Positions 1-11,848 of a stretch of 64,000 nucleotides of DNA are shown in pieces. The stretch is from Datisca glomerata. Lineage: Eukaryota > Streptophyta > Magnoliopsida > Cucurbitales > Datiscaceae. Location of the stretch: positions 1,463,649-1,527,648 of the forward strand of contig QANY01004135.1 of the NCBI GenBank assembly GCA_003255025.1. The letters run 5' to 3'. The position numbers and the translations under genes are program-made. Numbering within the stretch: the first letter of the stretch is position 1; every line of letters starts with the position of its first letter. A model generated the notes under the pieces. The model saw nothing but the letters and a program-made list of their open reading frames with translations. It searched no databases and was not told the origin of the DNA.

Positions 1-1389
1 TATTAATATAACATGAGTATATCAATTTTAATAATATTCAATCTTATTAATAAAAGTTGTTCATTAAATAAGTTATTATTGTAAAGTATTAATTTATTAA
101 AGTGTAAAAGAAAAAAAACAAAAGAATTTGATTGTTTTACATATATGAAAATATAGACGACATTATAGCCAGTCATAAAAAATATAACAAAGAAATAGTG
201 ATGAAGTATTTACATAAAATAATACTAACTAAGTAACGTGAGGCACTTTAAATAAAGTAAAGAAAGATGGAGGAGGCACAAGACATTTTTTAGCTTAAAA
301 GGCCTATTGATTAGATAAACGGGCCTGCCCAAGAGGGTCGTGCCCCTCGTGGGCGTTCAGGTGAATCCGCCCCTATATAAGAGTATTTTATATATCACAG
401 AAGTATTAAAAAACATACCAATTCAATAGTTTTAAAAAATGACTAATTTCTCTTAAACAATTTCTTCTAAAACAAGTGAAAGACCACCAATTTAATAGTT
501 TTAGAAGTTTTAAAAGTTAGTTATTGACTTACTATTTTATGGCATAGATGATCCCATTGTAGAACTTAAAGATAAAAATGACCCATCAATTTAATAATAT
601 GTAAAAATGACTATTTTTAATTTAAGAAGTTTTATGTTAGTTATACTATTTTACCCTTTCACTTTTGTAATCACCAAGAGTAACTTTCTATCATTTTTAT
701 TTTTTTCTATAATAAAATTAAAAAAATGTCATTATATAGAGAATTGATATCTCAGTATATATTGATCCAACTATTACAATTTTCAATCAAAATTAGAAGA
801 AATGATATTTTTTTATATTTTTACTATCCCCTTTCTAGTCATAAAGATAGAGAAATTGTAATAGATTACTCTTTTTATTAACTCATACAAGAATAATCAT
901 TCATGTGGTATATATGTAAAAATGATCTTTTTAAAGTTTAAGAAGTTTAAATTAGTTATGGACTTACTATTTTATCTTTTCATTTATTTTGTAACCAACA
1001 ATAATAACTTCTCATCACTTTCTTTTTCTTATGTTTGTTTATTGTATTTTTCTAAATTTTACTGAAACTCTTTCAACTTGCTTCAAAAAAATTTGTCCAA
1101 TCTACATTAGAAAACTTTATGTAATTATTGAAACTATAGTAAATTTCCGTATAATTAAGATAAATTAAGAGAGATTGTGGAGGTAATTTTAGCTTTATTA
1201 ATGTGAAGAAACAAGGAATTGTATTTATATTATAAGGTTGAGAAAAAGAAGGAAAAAGAAGGGAAGCAGATAATAAGGAGAAGACACGTAATGCAAGAAT
1301 TTGGCGGTTGACAGCAGAGGTACCCATTTCCTCGCTCTTAGCTCTTCCAACTGTAAAACTATTCTTCACTGCTCAGCGACTCAGAGCCA
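1..1389. other. AT-rich intergenic DNA upstream of the DUF2854 gene
   Basis: No coding exon or known element could be recognised here. The DNA is very AT-rich and contains several diverged copies of one short segment (see the repeat entry at 480-1000). The last 100 bases or so before position 1390 become less AT-rich and probably hold the promoter and 5' leader of the next gene, but I could not choose a TATA box with confidence. Confidence 0.5.
480..1000. repeat. Diverged dispersed/tandem repeat, about four copies
   Basis: A segment resembling 'aagtttaaattagttat' followed by 'ggacttactattttat' recurs around 505-540, 620-655 and 935-975, with a related stretch near 425-450. Copies differ by substitutions and small indels. 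This looks like an old non-coding repeat or MITE debris. No terminal inverted repeats or target duplications were found. Confidence 0.45.
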
Positions 1390-4300
1390 ATGTCGATGGA
1401 CGCTCTCTCACCACCACGACCAGCAGCAGCAGGTGTAGGGAGAGGAGGCATTCTCTGCATCCGCAACCAGTTCTGTCTCTACAATCGCCTCTTCTCTCTC
1501 TCTCTCCATCCTTCTTCTCCTTCCCGCCATCACCACCATGGCCACGTTTCCATCGGACCCTCCACTAGCGTCTTCACCCACTCAGAATCGAAAATCCCGT
1601 TGTTGAAACGCCAAGGTAGCCGTCTCTTAGTTGGTAGCCGTTTCTTAGTTGCTCCCAGAGCGGCCGATTCATCTCAGCCTCCCTCTGTCTCGGCCTCCTC
1701 CAACAAAGCAATCGTTGACGATGATGAATTCTCACTCGCTAAGGTATGGTTTAAGTATAGGTCTTAGTTTCATTTGTTTCTGTTTGATCATTGCCATGGA
1801 GCTCTTTTTTGGAATTTAAATTCGTCTCCAGTGGTAGAATTGTCACCAATGGGGAAGAAGATAGAGGAAGAATTTTTCGTCATTCCTATCCAGCTTCACA
1901 TGTTTTGTTTTCTTTGATAAAGCCAACTGTATTCTGTGTTGTTTCGTCGCTTCTTCTTGCTGCTGCCAGTACAAATCATCTGAGTTTTGTCACGTTTATA
2001 ATTTGATAAGAACCTGTTATTGGTTCATGTAAAGCTCGATATCTGGATGAATAAACTGATATGTGGTCGTTTGAAACTTAACATTATCAAAAGGCATGAC
2101 GCGTAACGAATATAGGTTTTCAAATTAAACTCAAAAGGATCGGGAGAGAAGTTACTATAGTTGATGGTAAGTAAATAAGTTTTTGAGATTTTCAAGGAAG
2201 AGAAAATGAAGATATCTAATGTTGAATAAAAGACACATGGATGTCCCCGGGGACATCCGATAAAAAAGACACATGGATTATCCGAAGAGGAAAAACAAAA
2301 GACGAATATACATTTTAAGAAGAAGTTTCTGCAGAGTTGTTTAAAAGTTAGAACTTAGAAGCTCTTATTATTAGGATAGCTTAATAATGTGCAAGAGAAG
2401 TTTATAAAGTTGTCATGTACGCAAACTTCTTGCTCCAAAATCTTCTGTGCTTCATGATATTCCAATGACCTTTCAAGTGGTTACCTGGAAACTCATGGAT
2501 CAGGTGACTTTAACACTTCAGAAAAGAATAGGAGATGTGTCTGGGAGGTGTGGCATGCACAATCGGCCTTTTTTTTTAACTTTTTAATTTTATGTTTCTT
2601 GATACCATTTCACACCCTATCTGCAGGATGTTTTGCTAATAGATTGATGTGTACAGATAGTATTATGATGTTGTTCACTGTTTGTAGGTTTCATTTGGTG
2701 TGATTGGCCTAGGTGTTGGAGTTTCTCTCTTATCGTGAGTTCTTTGTCCCTTGTTAGTTTCTTGTACTAGACATGTTTTGATATTTGTACTGGACTCTGT
2801 TCAATGTCTAGGTATGGTTTTGGGGCATATTTTAATATCCTTCCAGGATCTGAATGGTCAGCAATAATGTTAACTTATGGCTTTCCCCTTGCGATTATTG
2901 GTATGGCGCTCAAGGTAAGTTCTTTTCCTTTGTCATGCATGTACATTGGAATAAACACTTTGTAACTTGTCCTAGCTGTATCTGAACTCTGGTTATAACA
3001 GAGTTGTTACTCATTTCATAGTAGAGCAATACTTCACATGTCAAAATGACTTTATGATCATCTTCCTAGCCTCACCTGCCAAATACCGACCTGTAATTCT
3101 GGTTGGATTCTGTTTCAAAAATCCTGACGATCATGCCTTGTTTTTCAAATTTTCTGAACCATCAACTTCATGACCCTAGTGCAGTAGTGCTAAAGATGTT
3201 TTCTTCCAATCAATTAACTTGTTTTGATAGCTCTTTGGATGATTTGCAGTATGCTGAACTCAAACCAGTGCCATGCTTGACTTACTCGGATGCTCAACAG
3301 TTGAGGGAAACATATGCTACCCCAATTCTAAAACAGGTACTTACATGGAATAGATTCATTGTTTCCCGACATGTTGGGTGGGGTGGGGGTGAAGACGATA
3401 TTTACATTCAGCATCCTGTGAGTCCTTTAGACAGATACAAATGTCATCAGTATGAATGTTTCGACAAAATGATATCTGCTGGTTAAAGTAATACTGAATA
3501 AAATTGGCAATGATAGCTTTATTAAGGCTTTTAAGTCTTTTGTCCATTTCATTTCTTCGAAATCATCGAGGGGCTAAACAATTAAGATGAAATTCTTCCG
3601 TGAAGCATAATATAAGCTGGGAGAGTTAAAATCTTCACTTTTTCTTCTAATGATCTACTGGCATTTAGCTGTATCTTGCAAATGGAACTAAGTACCATAT
3701 TGCTTAATGTTCAAAATTAAGTATGATGGATTATGAGCTTTCTGACAACATTTACCAGTCGGCCATGTTGATTTCTTGTATCTTTATCAACATCTAGTTT
3801 TGTGTTTTATAAAACATGCCTACTTTTCCAATAATGACTTTTCTTGTAAAACATGCCTACTTTTCAAGTAATACATAATGACTTTTGTGTATGGTTAATT
3901 AGGTCAGAAATGATGTTATAAGATACCGCTATGGGGATGAGCAGCATTTGGATGAGGCGTTGAAACGGATTTTCCAATATGGTCAAGTAGGTTATTAGGC
4001 ATAAATTCATACTTCCTAGTATACACAAATGTAAATGGTCCATTTTATTAACATCTTACCCATTTTCAATGTCTATCTGTTTACTCATAAAAATTTTGTG
4101 CCTTTAACTGACTATCAACGAATCTTCTTCCCTGTGCATTAGGTTTACACTTATATTTCTATTATTGACTGTAAAGAATTGGACAGAAACACTGCCTTTT
4201 TTAACTTTGCATTCTGAGGTAGTATCTGATGTGTAAAGACATTGCCTTGTCTGTTGCACCCAAAGTGACATGTATAATTGTAGTAAAAAAAAGATAAGTA

Positions 4301-5891
4301 TTAGATTTAGTTGCAAGCACTGATTTTTGAAGCATATGATTGTGTTATCTACAAGCTTTATTATTGGTTTTATTCTTTGTAAATGATAAAAGCGAGTTGC
4401 TTGAAATATAAGCAGTAGAACTTGTCATTCAGGACTAAAGCAGTCATTTATTGACCAGCTGGTGTTTGATCAATTAGGATGATGGACTAGTTGGTGCTGT
4501 GCAATGTCTCCTTTCACGTTTCTCTTTTATTGTTCAAGGATGGATGGTGCATATATGTGACTTCTTTCTGCTGTTTTCTCTGCAATCTCCTGCAAAGCAT
4601 AAACTTGCAAAAGGGGTGTTTTGTTCTGATGGATTTATAATCTAAATTTGCCTCTTCTTTGTAAACCGGGATGGTTATATTTCCCTCTTTTGAATGGGAA
4701 GTGGCAACAAATTAAACTGATATCGGATATAAAATAACTTAGGACGAAGAGAACCATTTGCATTGAAGGTTCGAGGTTCAAAGCGTGCACTATATATACT
4801 GGTTGTGAATTTGATGCGAAATTTATGCATTATTGATGAATTTGGAAATGCAAGGTACCTTGAACCCTTATGCATTGACAATTTTAACTCTTCAGGGTGG
4901 AGGGATTCCAAGAAGGAGTGCACCTATACTACAAATGATTCGTGAAGAGGTGTGCTTCTCTGACTCTTATGTACCTCAAAGATGTATCAAAACTGACTTC
5001 CACATTCATTAAATTAACATACCATCCTGTATTGAGCATAATAATTCTATGTTATCGCATGGGAAGAGAAATCATCATTTGATTGTTTGATTTAATATTT
5101 GAGCGTCCAAGATGTATGTAATTATCAAATCTTCTTGATGGAAGCTTTAATGATGCATGTATATGGCCCATGCTGTGTGCTAGCTTGCTATTTTAATTCC
5201 TATGTCAGCCTGAAGCGACTCTCTTAATTTTACATTCGATGGCATTTCTAGTTGTTAAAGATCCAGAGACCTTTTTCAATTCTAGCCGCCTTGCTGAGTT
5301 ACCTTGCTACCGTGTCTTAGGTCACAGAAGATGGAAAATATTGTCTAGTCTTGGTGTTTCGAGCTAAAGATCTGAAGTTATTGGATTTTGAACAGAGACA
5401 GGTAAACAAGCTTTTACATATAAGGCTGCTAAAAGTTATGGTAATTCCTTAAGAAAATATGATCCAATATATTTATTGTGATATTGGGGTTATGGCATGC
5501 TCATGAATAACACAGGTTCCAAACTTGAACATGTGCACATAATATCTCGCACACACAAGCTTGAAGAGCTTCATGCAGTTCCGAACTCATGATTTGGTGT
5601 TATTACGACTGATTAGTTACACTTCATAATGTTTCAGGCAAAATTTGCTTCTTTCTTTGGACCAGGAATCACAGCAGAAATTGGTGAGCTTATATTCTAG
5701 AAATCTATTTGCTTTAAAATTTTAACTGGAAGGACTCACGTATATTTTCTTACCAAACAAAATGATAAGCACGTATGTTCAAATTTATTTTGAATGGTGA
5801 TTTTGAACATTTTGGTGCAGCAAAGGGAGAGAATGATCTATATGAAGTGCGGCTAATTTCCATCACCGACCCCAAGTCCTCACAATCATGA
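1390..5891 (+). CDS. Chloroplast DUF2854-type membrane protein, nine exons
   Basis: The exons I can splice are 1390-1743, 2688-2734, 2812-2914, 3250-3336, 3903-3986, 4896-4949, 5321-5401, 5638-5683 and 5821-5891. All introns are GT-AG and the phases match throughout, giving 308 residues. Residues 1-118 (exon 1) are rich in Ser, Arg and Pro and acid-poor until near the end, as expected for a plastid transit peptide; a second Met lies at codon 3. Exons 2-3 encode two hydrophobic stretches separated by 'FNILPGSEW'. Downstream are 'KYAELKPVPCLTYSDAQ', 'RYRYGDEQHLDEALKRIFQY' and 'ASFFGPGITAEIAKGENDLY'. From memory this matches the DUF2854 family of cyanobacteria and plant plastids, which has no established biochemical role. 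Location in a plastid membrane is inferred. Gene structure is well supported; the family name is recalled, not searched. Confidence 0.88.
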
Positions 5892-7015
5892 ATTATGTGG
5901 TATAATAAAATTCTGCCAGGTAGTTCAGTTACACGAGCCGAAGTCTTTTATAAATTCTGTGAAGTTTAGAGTCTCAGTCGAGATACAATTGATTTATACG
6001 AAGATTCAAAGAGAGATCAAATTGGAACGATACAGTCATTATGGCATGGTATTGGATTGTTCAAATCAATTTTTTTCTTGCTAAATTCACATCTCTTATC
6101 ATTATTTACGCAGCCATGAGATGGAGTGGTTAATTCTTGATATGTTTAAACTTGCTTCTGTTGGCAGATTTAGCATGTATGTGAGACCCATGGGATCACT
6201 AGTTATATAAGGTCATATTGAAATTGATTTTTTTTTTTTCGTGAAACATTACCTCGATAATTTAGACGTTTGTTATTCCCGGTGTCCCTTTTAGTTCAAA
6301 ACTTAAAGATGAGTTCCAAATGTGTATGAGGTACTCATTTGATGCTGGAAAATGCTACATTATCTGCTGCTTATTCACTTCAACCTTTCAGTTGGAATTA
6401 AGTCTACATTAGGTTGTGATTGAAATTCAATAAAGCTTATAAAGTCACTTAAAGCTGTTCCTGTTACAGTTAAATCTGTTAGACATCAGTGCATTTGTTA
6501 CTTTCAAGTTGTTCTAATATTCTACAGAGGGTTATAGTGATTATGCTTCATATAATTGAATACATATAACTTAAAGACAGAAAGCTTTCTAGATAAAGCG
6601 AATGTAACGTTGGAGCTTTATAGCAAATCATTACAGCTTTGCTCAGTGGTATTTACTTTCTGAGTAAGCATTTGGATGGTCTTTTATTTGAAAGTAGATA
6701 CTCTTGATATTAAAGCTCACAGGGCCTTGAGAATCTTACCTTTGAGAAGGCAAAGACAAAAGCATGCACGTGAAGCAAAAGCTGCTAATGATTTTCACCA
6801 TAACAACAACATAGCACAGCATCACTTATGCTAATACTATGGAAATAGGGGAAATAAAGAAACCCATAAAGACAGACTTTTAAGGCCCCATTCTTCATGA
6901 CTGTACTCTAATTTCCCAATCAAAGACAAACCCACTTGGCCCTGCAAAAAATCCCTGCAGATGAGATTCACAGAAATCTTCTCAGGCTCCAAATATTCCT
7001 TTACAACGGTACCCT
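5892..7015. other. Intergenic DNA between two convergent genes
   Basis: This stretch lies between the stop codons of the plus-strand DUF2854 gene and the minus-strand gene at 7016-9691, so it should hold both 3' UTRs and poly(A) sites. AATAAA hexamers occur at 5904-5909, which is very close to the stop, and at 6429-6434, which would give a more usual 3' UTR. I see no exon or mobile element here. Confidence 0.5.
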
Positions 7016-9691
7016 TCAACACCCTTTGAGATGAGGAAGAAAATTCTTTTTCATTGCTTTGTGTTTCTCTCTCTGCCTTTTTCTCATCCACGACAAGCAC
7101 CCACCTTGCCTACATATTTGCCTATCAGCCTTCTTTCTATCTTCTTTTTCTCCTTTTGCCTTCTCTAATTCCTTTGTTGTTTCTTTCTTTTCCTCCTGCA
7201 CATTTGTTAGACTCACTGAGCAATAATATTCATTTGTTCTGGTGATACTAAAAATTCAGGAAAATTCAGGTTCCGCTTCTTTACTATCCTAATATCAGAG
7301 GAAATTGTACTTTTTGCTCAAGTTGTTTTAAAAAGTTTTTCGAGAACATATATATTATTTTCAAGGTGGAAGTTGGAGGAGTGACATGGCATTTTCACTT
7401 AGAACCCCCCCCCCCCCCCCCCCCNNCCCTTAAACCCCCCCCCCCCCCCAACCGACCCAAAGAGATGAAGAAAAGCAATATAAAAGCAACAAAATACTGA
7501 AGAATCCTTTTCAAAATCTGCACAGAAGAATCTTGATGGGATCCGCAGGTCAGAAAACAATGGATAGAAAAAGAACAAAAATATATTTGCATAATTTAAA
7601 AAATTCAAAAGAAGTAATAGTGAAAAAAGTTCCACATATTCATCTTTCCATGTTTCTAAAACCGTACTGGCTTTAGTGAGAAAGGGTCATTCTAGAATAC
7701 AGGTCATGTACAGTATAAGACATGCACCGTAACAAATTCCTCGAACAAAAGAACTAAAATTGCCAGAAAAAAATATGTCCCAAAATCAAGTACAATGAAA
7801 CCTTTGTATGATGGAAAGCAGACTACATGAATGAAGAGTCAAGGGAAGGAAACCAGGGAATCATGTGTCTGGCAGGTCTAAACGGTTCAGTTAATTCAGT
7901 CTCAGGGTTCTGTGAAATACATTTGAGATTTTACGTTCTAATCGAGACTCAATTCGGGATACCCATGAAAAAAAGTTTAGTTCATTCAGTTAATCCCCCA
8001 ACTTGGAAGGATTTAGTACTTTTAACCATATAAAATTAGTACCTACCCACTAACTTTCTATTTGTCCAATCTTCATATTTTCTTCTCTTTACTCCTATGT
8101 GGTAATTATTGAAAATTCAACAAAGACATTCAAACATCATAGAGTTTTAACCTAACTTCATTTATCATGAGTATTGCTATTATTTACTTTCTAGAGATTT
8201 TTTTATAAAAGGCCTCTTTATAAAAGAAAAAATGATTTTAGAACACTTTTCTGTTTTTTTAACGAATTCACCAAAAAATGATTTTAGTACTTCTCTCTGT
8301 TTTTTAAACGAATTCAGCCATTTTTAAAAGGAAAAAAGACTATTTTGCCCCTAGTCTTTTCAACCATTTTTAGAGTAAATTTTTCTGTTACACCTGATCT
8401 AGCAAGCAATAACTTGTAATAATAGAATACTAGATCTATATTAGATCAGAGTCTAACAGCAATTTTTTGTTAAATCAAGGTTTAACAACAAAATTTTGTT
8501 AAAAATATTTGATTTCGTTACAAAAGCGTCAAATGGTCTTAATTTAGTTTTTTTTTTCACTTTTTTGATGGGTCATCCTGAGACAATTCTCTACTTTCTA
8601 TGTCATCAAATTCATTAGACAATGAAACTAGAGCTTTGAGATTGAGTTGAAGCCTTAGACAGCTTACCTCTTTATGAGACTTCATTTTGGCATTAGAATT
8701 AGGCGAGTCTCCACCTTCTACACCGCATCGCTTCAACGCTCGTTCCACAATGGGAGGCGTGGAACCAGGACTAGGACTGCTTGAACTAAGTTCTTGTGGC
8801 GTGCTTTGAGTTCCAACGTCCCTAGTTGTGCCCTCCAATAATTTATTCTCTACAGAGGTCATGAATAATTTGTTCACTCCTGGTATAGGCAATTGATGAT
8901 GATGAACTATCTCTTCTTGTGTAATTGCAGAAGGCTTTGTTTGGATTTTTCGCGAATGGGTGGAGTACACTAGAGGAGCAGACATTGTAATTCTATTTGT
9001 TAAGTTACGAAAGGACCTTCCGCTAAGTGTTTTCGTAGATAAACACTCCAAAGGGACCTCCCCTGAAAGAGGGTTGCAAATATATTTCTCTGCTTCATTC
9101 CATTTTGAGTTCAGAGCAAACCCATCTGGTGATAAATATTCCCAAACGTTATAGCAAGACCTGGCCTGCAATGCTGCATTACATATTGCATCGCTTTAAC
9201 CATATCCAGAACATAATTCACCATACATTGAAACACTTAATAATGCATAAAAATGCTTTCAAATTTAATTGCTTCCAAACTCACTAGTAATGTCAGATAA
9301 AGTTCTTCTAATACCAAGAATCTTACCCTTAAGAGCGGTAGTAAATGAGTATGTTGAAGGGTCTATTTCATCTACAAAGAAGAAGAAGAAGAAGAAGAAG
9401 AAAGAAGAGGAAAATTAAGAGAAATTAAGAAAGAAAATCTGGGTTCTGCTTCTAAAAAAGTAAAGAAAAGAAAAAGGTACCTCTTAAAGGGTAACCAGGA
9501 GAAGAAGCAGTGCTAGAGATGGTAATGCTTGACCTAAAAGACCTACCATCTTCTCTAAAACTTCTGATATATGAACCTGAAAATCTCCTGGAAATTGTGT
9601 TCTCACGGTTAATTTTAGCTTTAACTGCCCAATCTTTGAGACTAAAATCTGGGTCGTCTCGTCTTTGGGAACTGTAAGGAGATGACTCCAT
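7016..9691 (-). CDS. Unrecognised plant protein, four exons, 313 residues
   Basis: Minus-strand exons are 9691-9481, 9371-9327, 9173-8668 and 7195-7016, with GT-AG introns and consistent phases. The protein begins MESSPYSSQRRDDPDFSL and has a Ser/Arg-rich N-terminus containing 'RSFREDGRSFRSS'. Exon 2 encodes 'DEIDPSTYSFTTALK'. Exon 3 has the compact block 'WNEAEKYICNPLSGEVPLEC' followed by 'SGRSFRNLTNRITMSAPLVY', then a Ser/Pro-rich linker with 'ALKRCGVEGGDSP'. The last exon is a charged helix-like segment ending in the basic motif 'WMRKRQREKHK' and the tail 'FLPHLKGC'. No membrane segment or catalytic motif is visible. I recall similar uncharacterised plant proteins but cannot name a function. 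Intron 3 is long (about 1.47 kb) and contains the undetermined bases at 7425-7426, so a missed small exon there cannot be excluded. The gene converges with the DUF2854 gene. Confidence 0.82.
7405..7449. repeat. Poly-C tract with two undetermined bases
   Basis: Two long C runs (7405-7424 and 7435-7449) flank 'nnccct taaa'. The two N positions are 7425-7426. The tract lies in intron 3 of the minus-strand gene, so it reads as poly-G in the transcript. The N's probably mark a sequencing or assembly failure in the homopolymer, and the true length is uncertain. Confidence 0.95.
8229..8316. repeat. 46-bp tandem duplication in an intron
   Basis: The segment starting 'aaaatgattttag' and ending 'aacgaattca' occurs twice with a period of about 46 bases and a few substitutions between copies. 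It lies in intron 3 of the gene at 7016-9691 and has no visible coding role. Confidence 0.75.
9377..9402. repeat. (AAG)n microsatellite at an intron 3' end
   Basis: A run of AAG units sits directly upstream (in transcript sense) of the exon 2 acceptor of the minus-strand gene. In the transcript it reads as CUU repeats and so forms the polypyrimidine tract of intron 1. Confidence 0.9.
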
Positions 9692-10550
9692 GAGTAGAGA
9701 AGGTCTTGAAAGTTGAAATTGAGCTATAAATGGAAGGCTTTTAAGGCCTCTGCTCCTTTCTGCTGCCTAACTTGGTCTGGGTTTTTTGTGCAGATACTGC
9801 ATATATTCCCTGTTTTGCCACATCATCAAAACATGTCAGAAATAATATCTACTGAAACTTCAAATTTCAAAACAGAAAATAGTTCATATATGTTAGAGTA
9901 ATACTAACAACAAAATTTGGGTTAGAGTAATACTAACAACAAAATTTGGGTGCATGTTGTTCTGTGCATATTGCTCAATGCTATCATGATATGATAAGTA
10001 AAATTTAAATTTTATTCATCCATTTGTACCTTATCGTTGATGGCTTTTTACTTTATTTTTGAGCTGTTAATTATCTTTGAATTTGTTGTACCCATTTTCA
10101 TTATCTACTAAGCAAAATCAAATCACATCCTACTGTCTGTTAATCTTCAAACCTGAAAAAATCCATGAAGAGGGAAAGAACTTTCACTGAAGCAAGAACC
10201 ATATGGCTTTTGCTTACTTCCATGAATGAGTTTGGACTATCTTACAATTAATGTGGGCCGTCTTCATTCTGTAGTATTACTCAAAAATAGGCTAACATTG
10301 GATATGAACAAGTCCCACAAAACAAAAGTAATGTTACTATAACATTCCATATTTAGTATTTAATTTAATGCTGATGCTGATGCATGTATATCCATCCCTT
10401 TCCTATCCTTACTGTATTTTTTATTAACTTAAATGTTCTATTTAATCAATTGTATCATACTATAGAAAGTGACATAAACATGTTCTTAGTCATTTTAAAA
10501 TGAAAAATAACCAAAATATTTGTTTTGCTAATTTGTAAAGGATGGGAGGG

Positions 10551-10575
10551 GAGAGAGAGAGAGAGAGAGAGAGAG
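10551..10575. repeat. (GA)n microsatellite
   Basis: Uninterrupted GA dinucleotides, about 12 units, in the intergenic region upstream of the minus-strand gene at 7016-9691. Confidence 0.97.
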
Positions 10576-10929
10576 TAGGCAATATTTGAATAATCTAGTC
10601 TCCAGGCCAAGTCAGTGAGTTTGTAGACAGACAAAGATTTGGAGACCCTGGACATTGTACTATTAATTTTTGAGTAATAATTAGAGATGCTAAGGCAATA
10701 AATGAATAAGATTTGAATTTGATGAAGTTACGAAATTTTCCCTCCATTCGAATGTAAGTTTCAAGGGTCAGTGACTTTGAGAGGTGGCAGAGGAACCTGT
10801 GGGGTGGGGATGACTCCATTTAATCTCCCTTCAAAGGATATAATGCTTCCACGCAAGTTGATTGATTACATGTCACTGTTGTGTTGGGCTGTTTTCAGTA
10901 TGGGTTGGCAAAAAGAGTGGATATCAGTT

Positions 10930-10941
10930 AGAGAGAGAGAG

Positions 10942-10986
<45 letters not shown>
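10930..10986. repeat. (GA)n microsatellite, long
   Basis: About 28 GA units broken once by a C ('gagcgag'). It is the longest of three GA/CT tracts within about 600 bases. GA tracts are common targets of plant GAGA-binding (BBR/BPC) proteins, but no regulatory role is shown here. Confidence 0.97.
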
Positions 10987-10989
<3 letters not shown>

Positions 10990-11136
10990 TTGAGTCATGG
11001 CATTGTAGAAATAAAGAGGGACCCATTTCTTTAGGGGGGAGGGGGGAATCATGTTAGTAATAATGGCCGATAGTTTTGTCTAGATTTACCATGCAACGTT
11101 GGTTTCATGAAGGAGAGATTGTCAGTTTGGGGTCCA

Positions 11137-11157
11137 TCTCTCTCTCTCTCTCTCTCT
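11137..11157. repeat. (TC)n microsatellite
   Basis: About ten TC units. It has the opposite purine/pyrimidine orientation to the two GA tracts at 10551 and 10930, so the intervening 150-600 bases could in principle form an inverted-repeat fold. Confidence 0.95.
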
Positions 11158-11793
11158 ACTCTTCTATGTACAAAGAATAGCTGTGTTACACAACTCACCT
11201 CCGTGTCATAATTCTGTCAAATTTTCTTCCGCTGTTAGGTTTTCTCTTCTTCTTTATCTCAACTTTCACGTCTTCACCTAAGAATCTCATTTCTCAAATC
11301 ACACCGATCAACTTCACAGTGAAATTTCGTTCTCTTCACCTTCACATAAGTTCGAGTCCTATAGCTTCTAATCAATACGAAATTCTTCTTGCAGATGTAC
11401 CGAATCCCATGTCCAAAGGTACTGGAAATAGAGCAACGAAAAATCTTCGAATCTCCAACACGCAAGGGTTCAAACACATATTAAACATTGATTGTATAAT
11501 AGAAAACCACGAAGAGATACTAAACCGCGTTAGAGCAAAGTAACGAAATTAAGTCATTGAGAATCAATTTTGCCTATTTTTAAAGATCATGGAGTCACAT
11601 AATCATTATACATGAACATGAATAAATGTAACCACTACCACTGAACCAACCGGTCCTTGGTCTTATCGGTCCTTTAATCTCTCTGATTACTCTCTCAGAT
11701 AGTTTCCCATTCTGTTAATGTCATAACAACCATTTCAGCCACCAGAGATATGGAAATATTTTTGTGAAGGAAAACTTAAGTTAACAGTAAAGC

Positions 11794-11848
11794 CACTAAT
11801 ATATAGCACTAATATATAGCACTAATATATATTGCACTAATATATAAC
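11794..11848. repeat. Short tandem repeat, 13-bp unit, four copies
   Basis: The unit 'cactaatatatag' is repeated about four times, the later copies having small insertions. Non-coding. Confidence 0.85.

Noticed and set aside
4760..4790. 'ggttcgaggttcaaa' resembling the T-arm of a tRNA
   Set aside because: No acceptor stem, D-arm or anticodon arm could be folded around it.
4763..4945. Open frame on the plus strand across an exon-intron boundary of the DUF2854 gene
   Set aside because: It is in a different frame from the true exon 6 and is a chance opening in an intron.
7054..7245. Plus-strand open frame antisense to the last exon of the 7016-9691 gene
   Set aside because: Its hydrophobic composition comes from the purine-rich exon on the other strand.
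10771..11034. Open frame over the GA microsatellite
   Set aside because: Half of the frame is an Arg/Glu artefact of the dinucleotide repeat.
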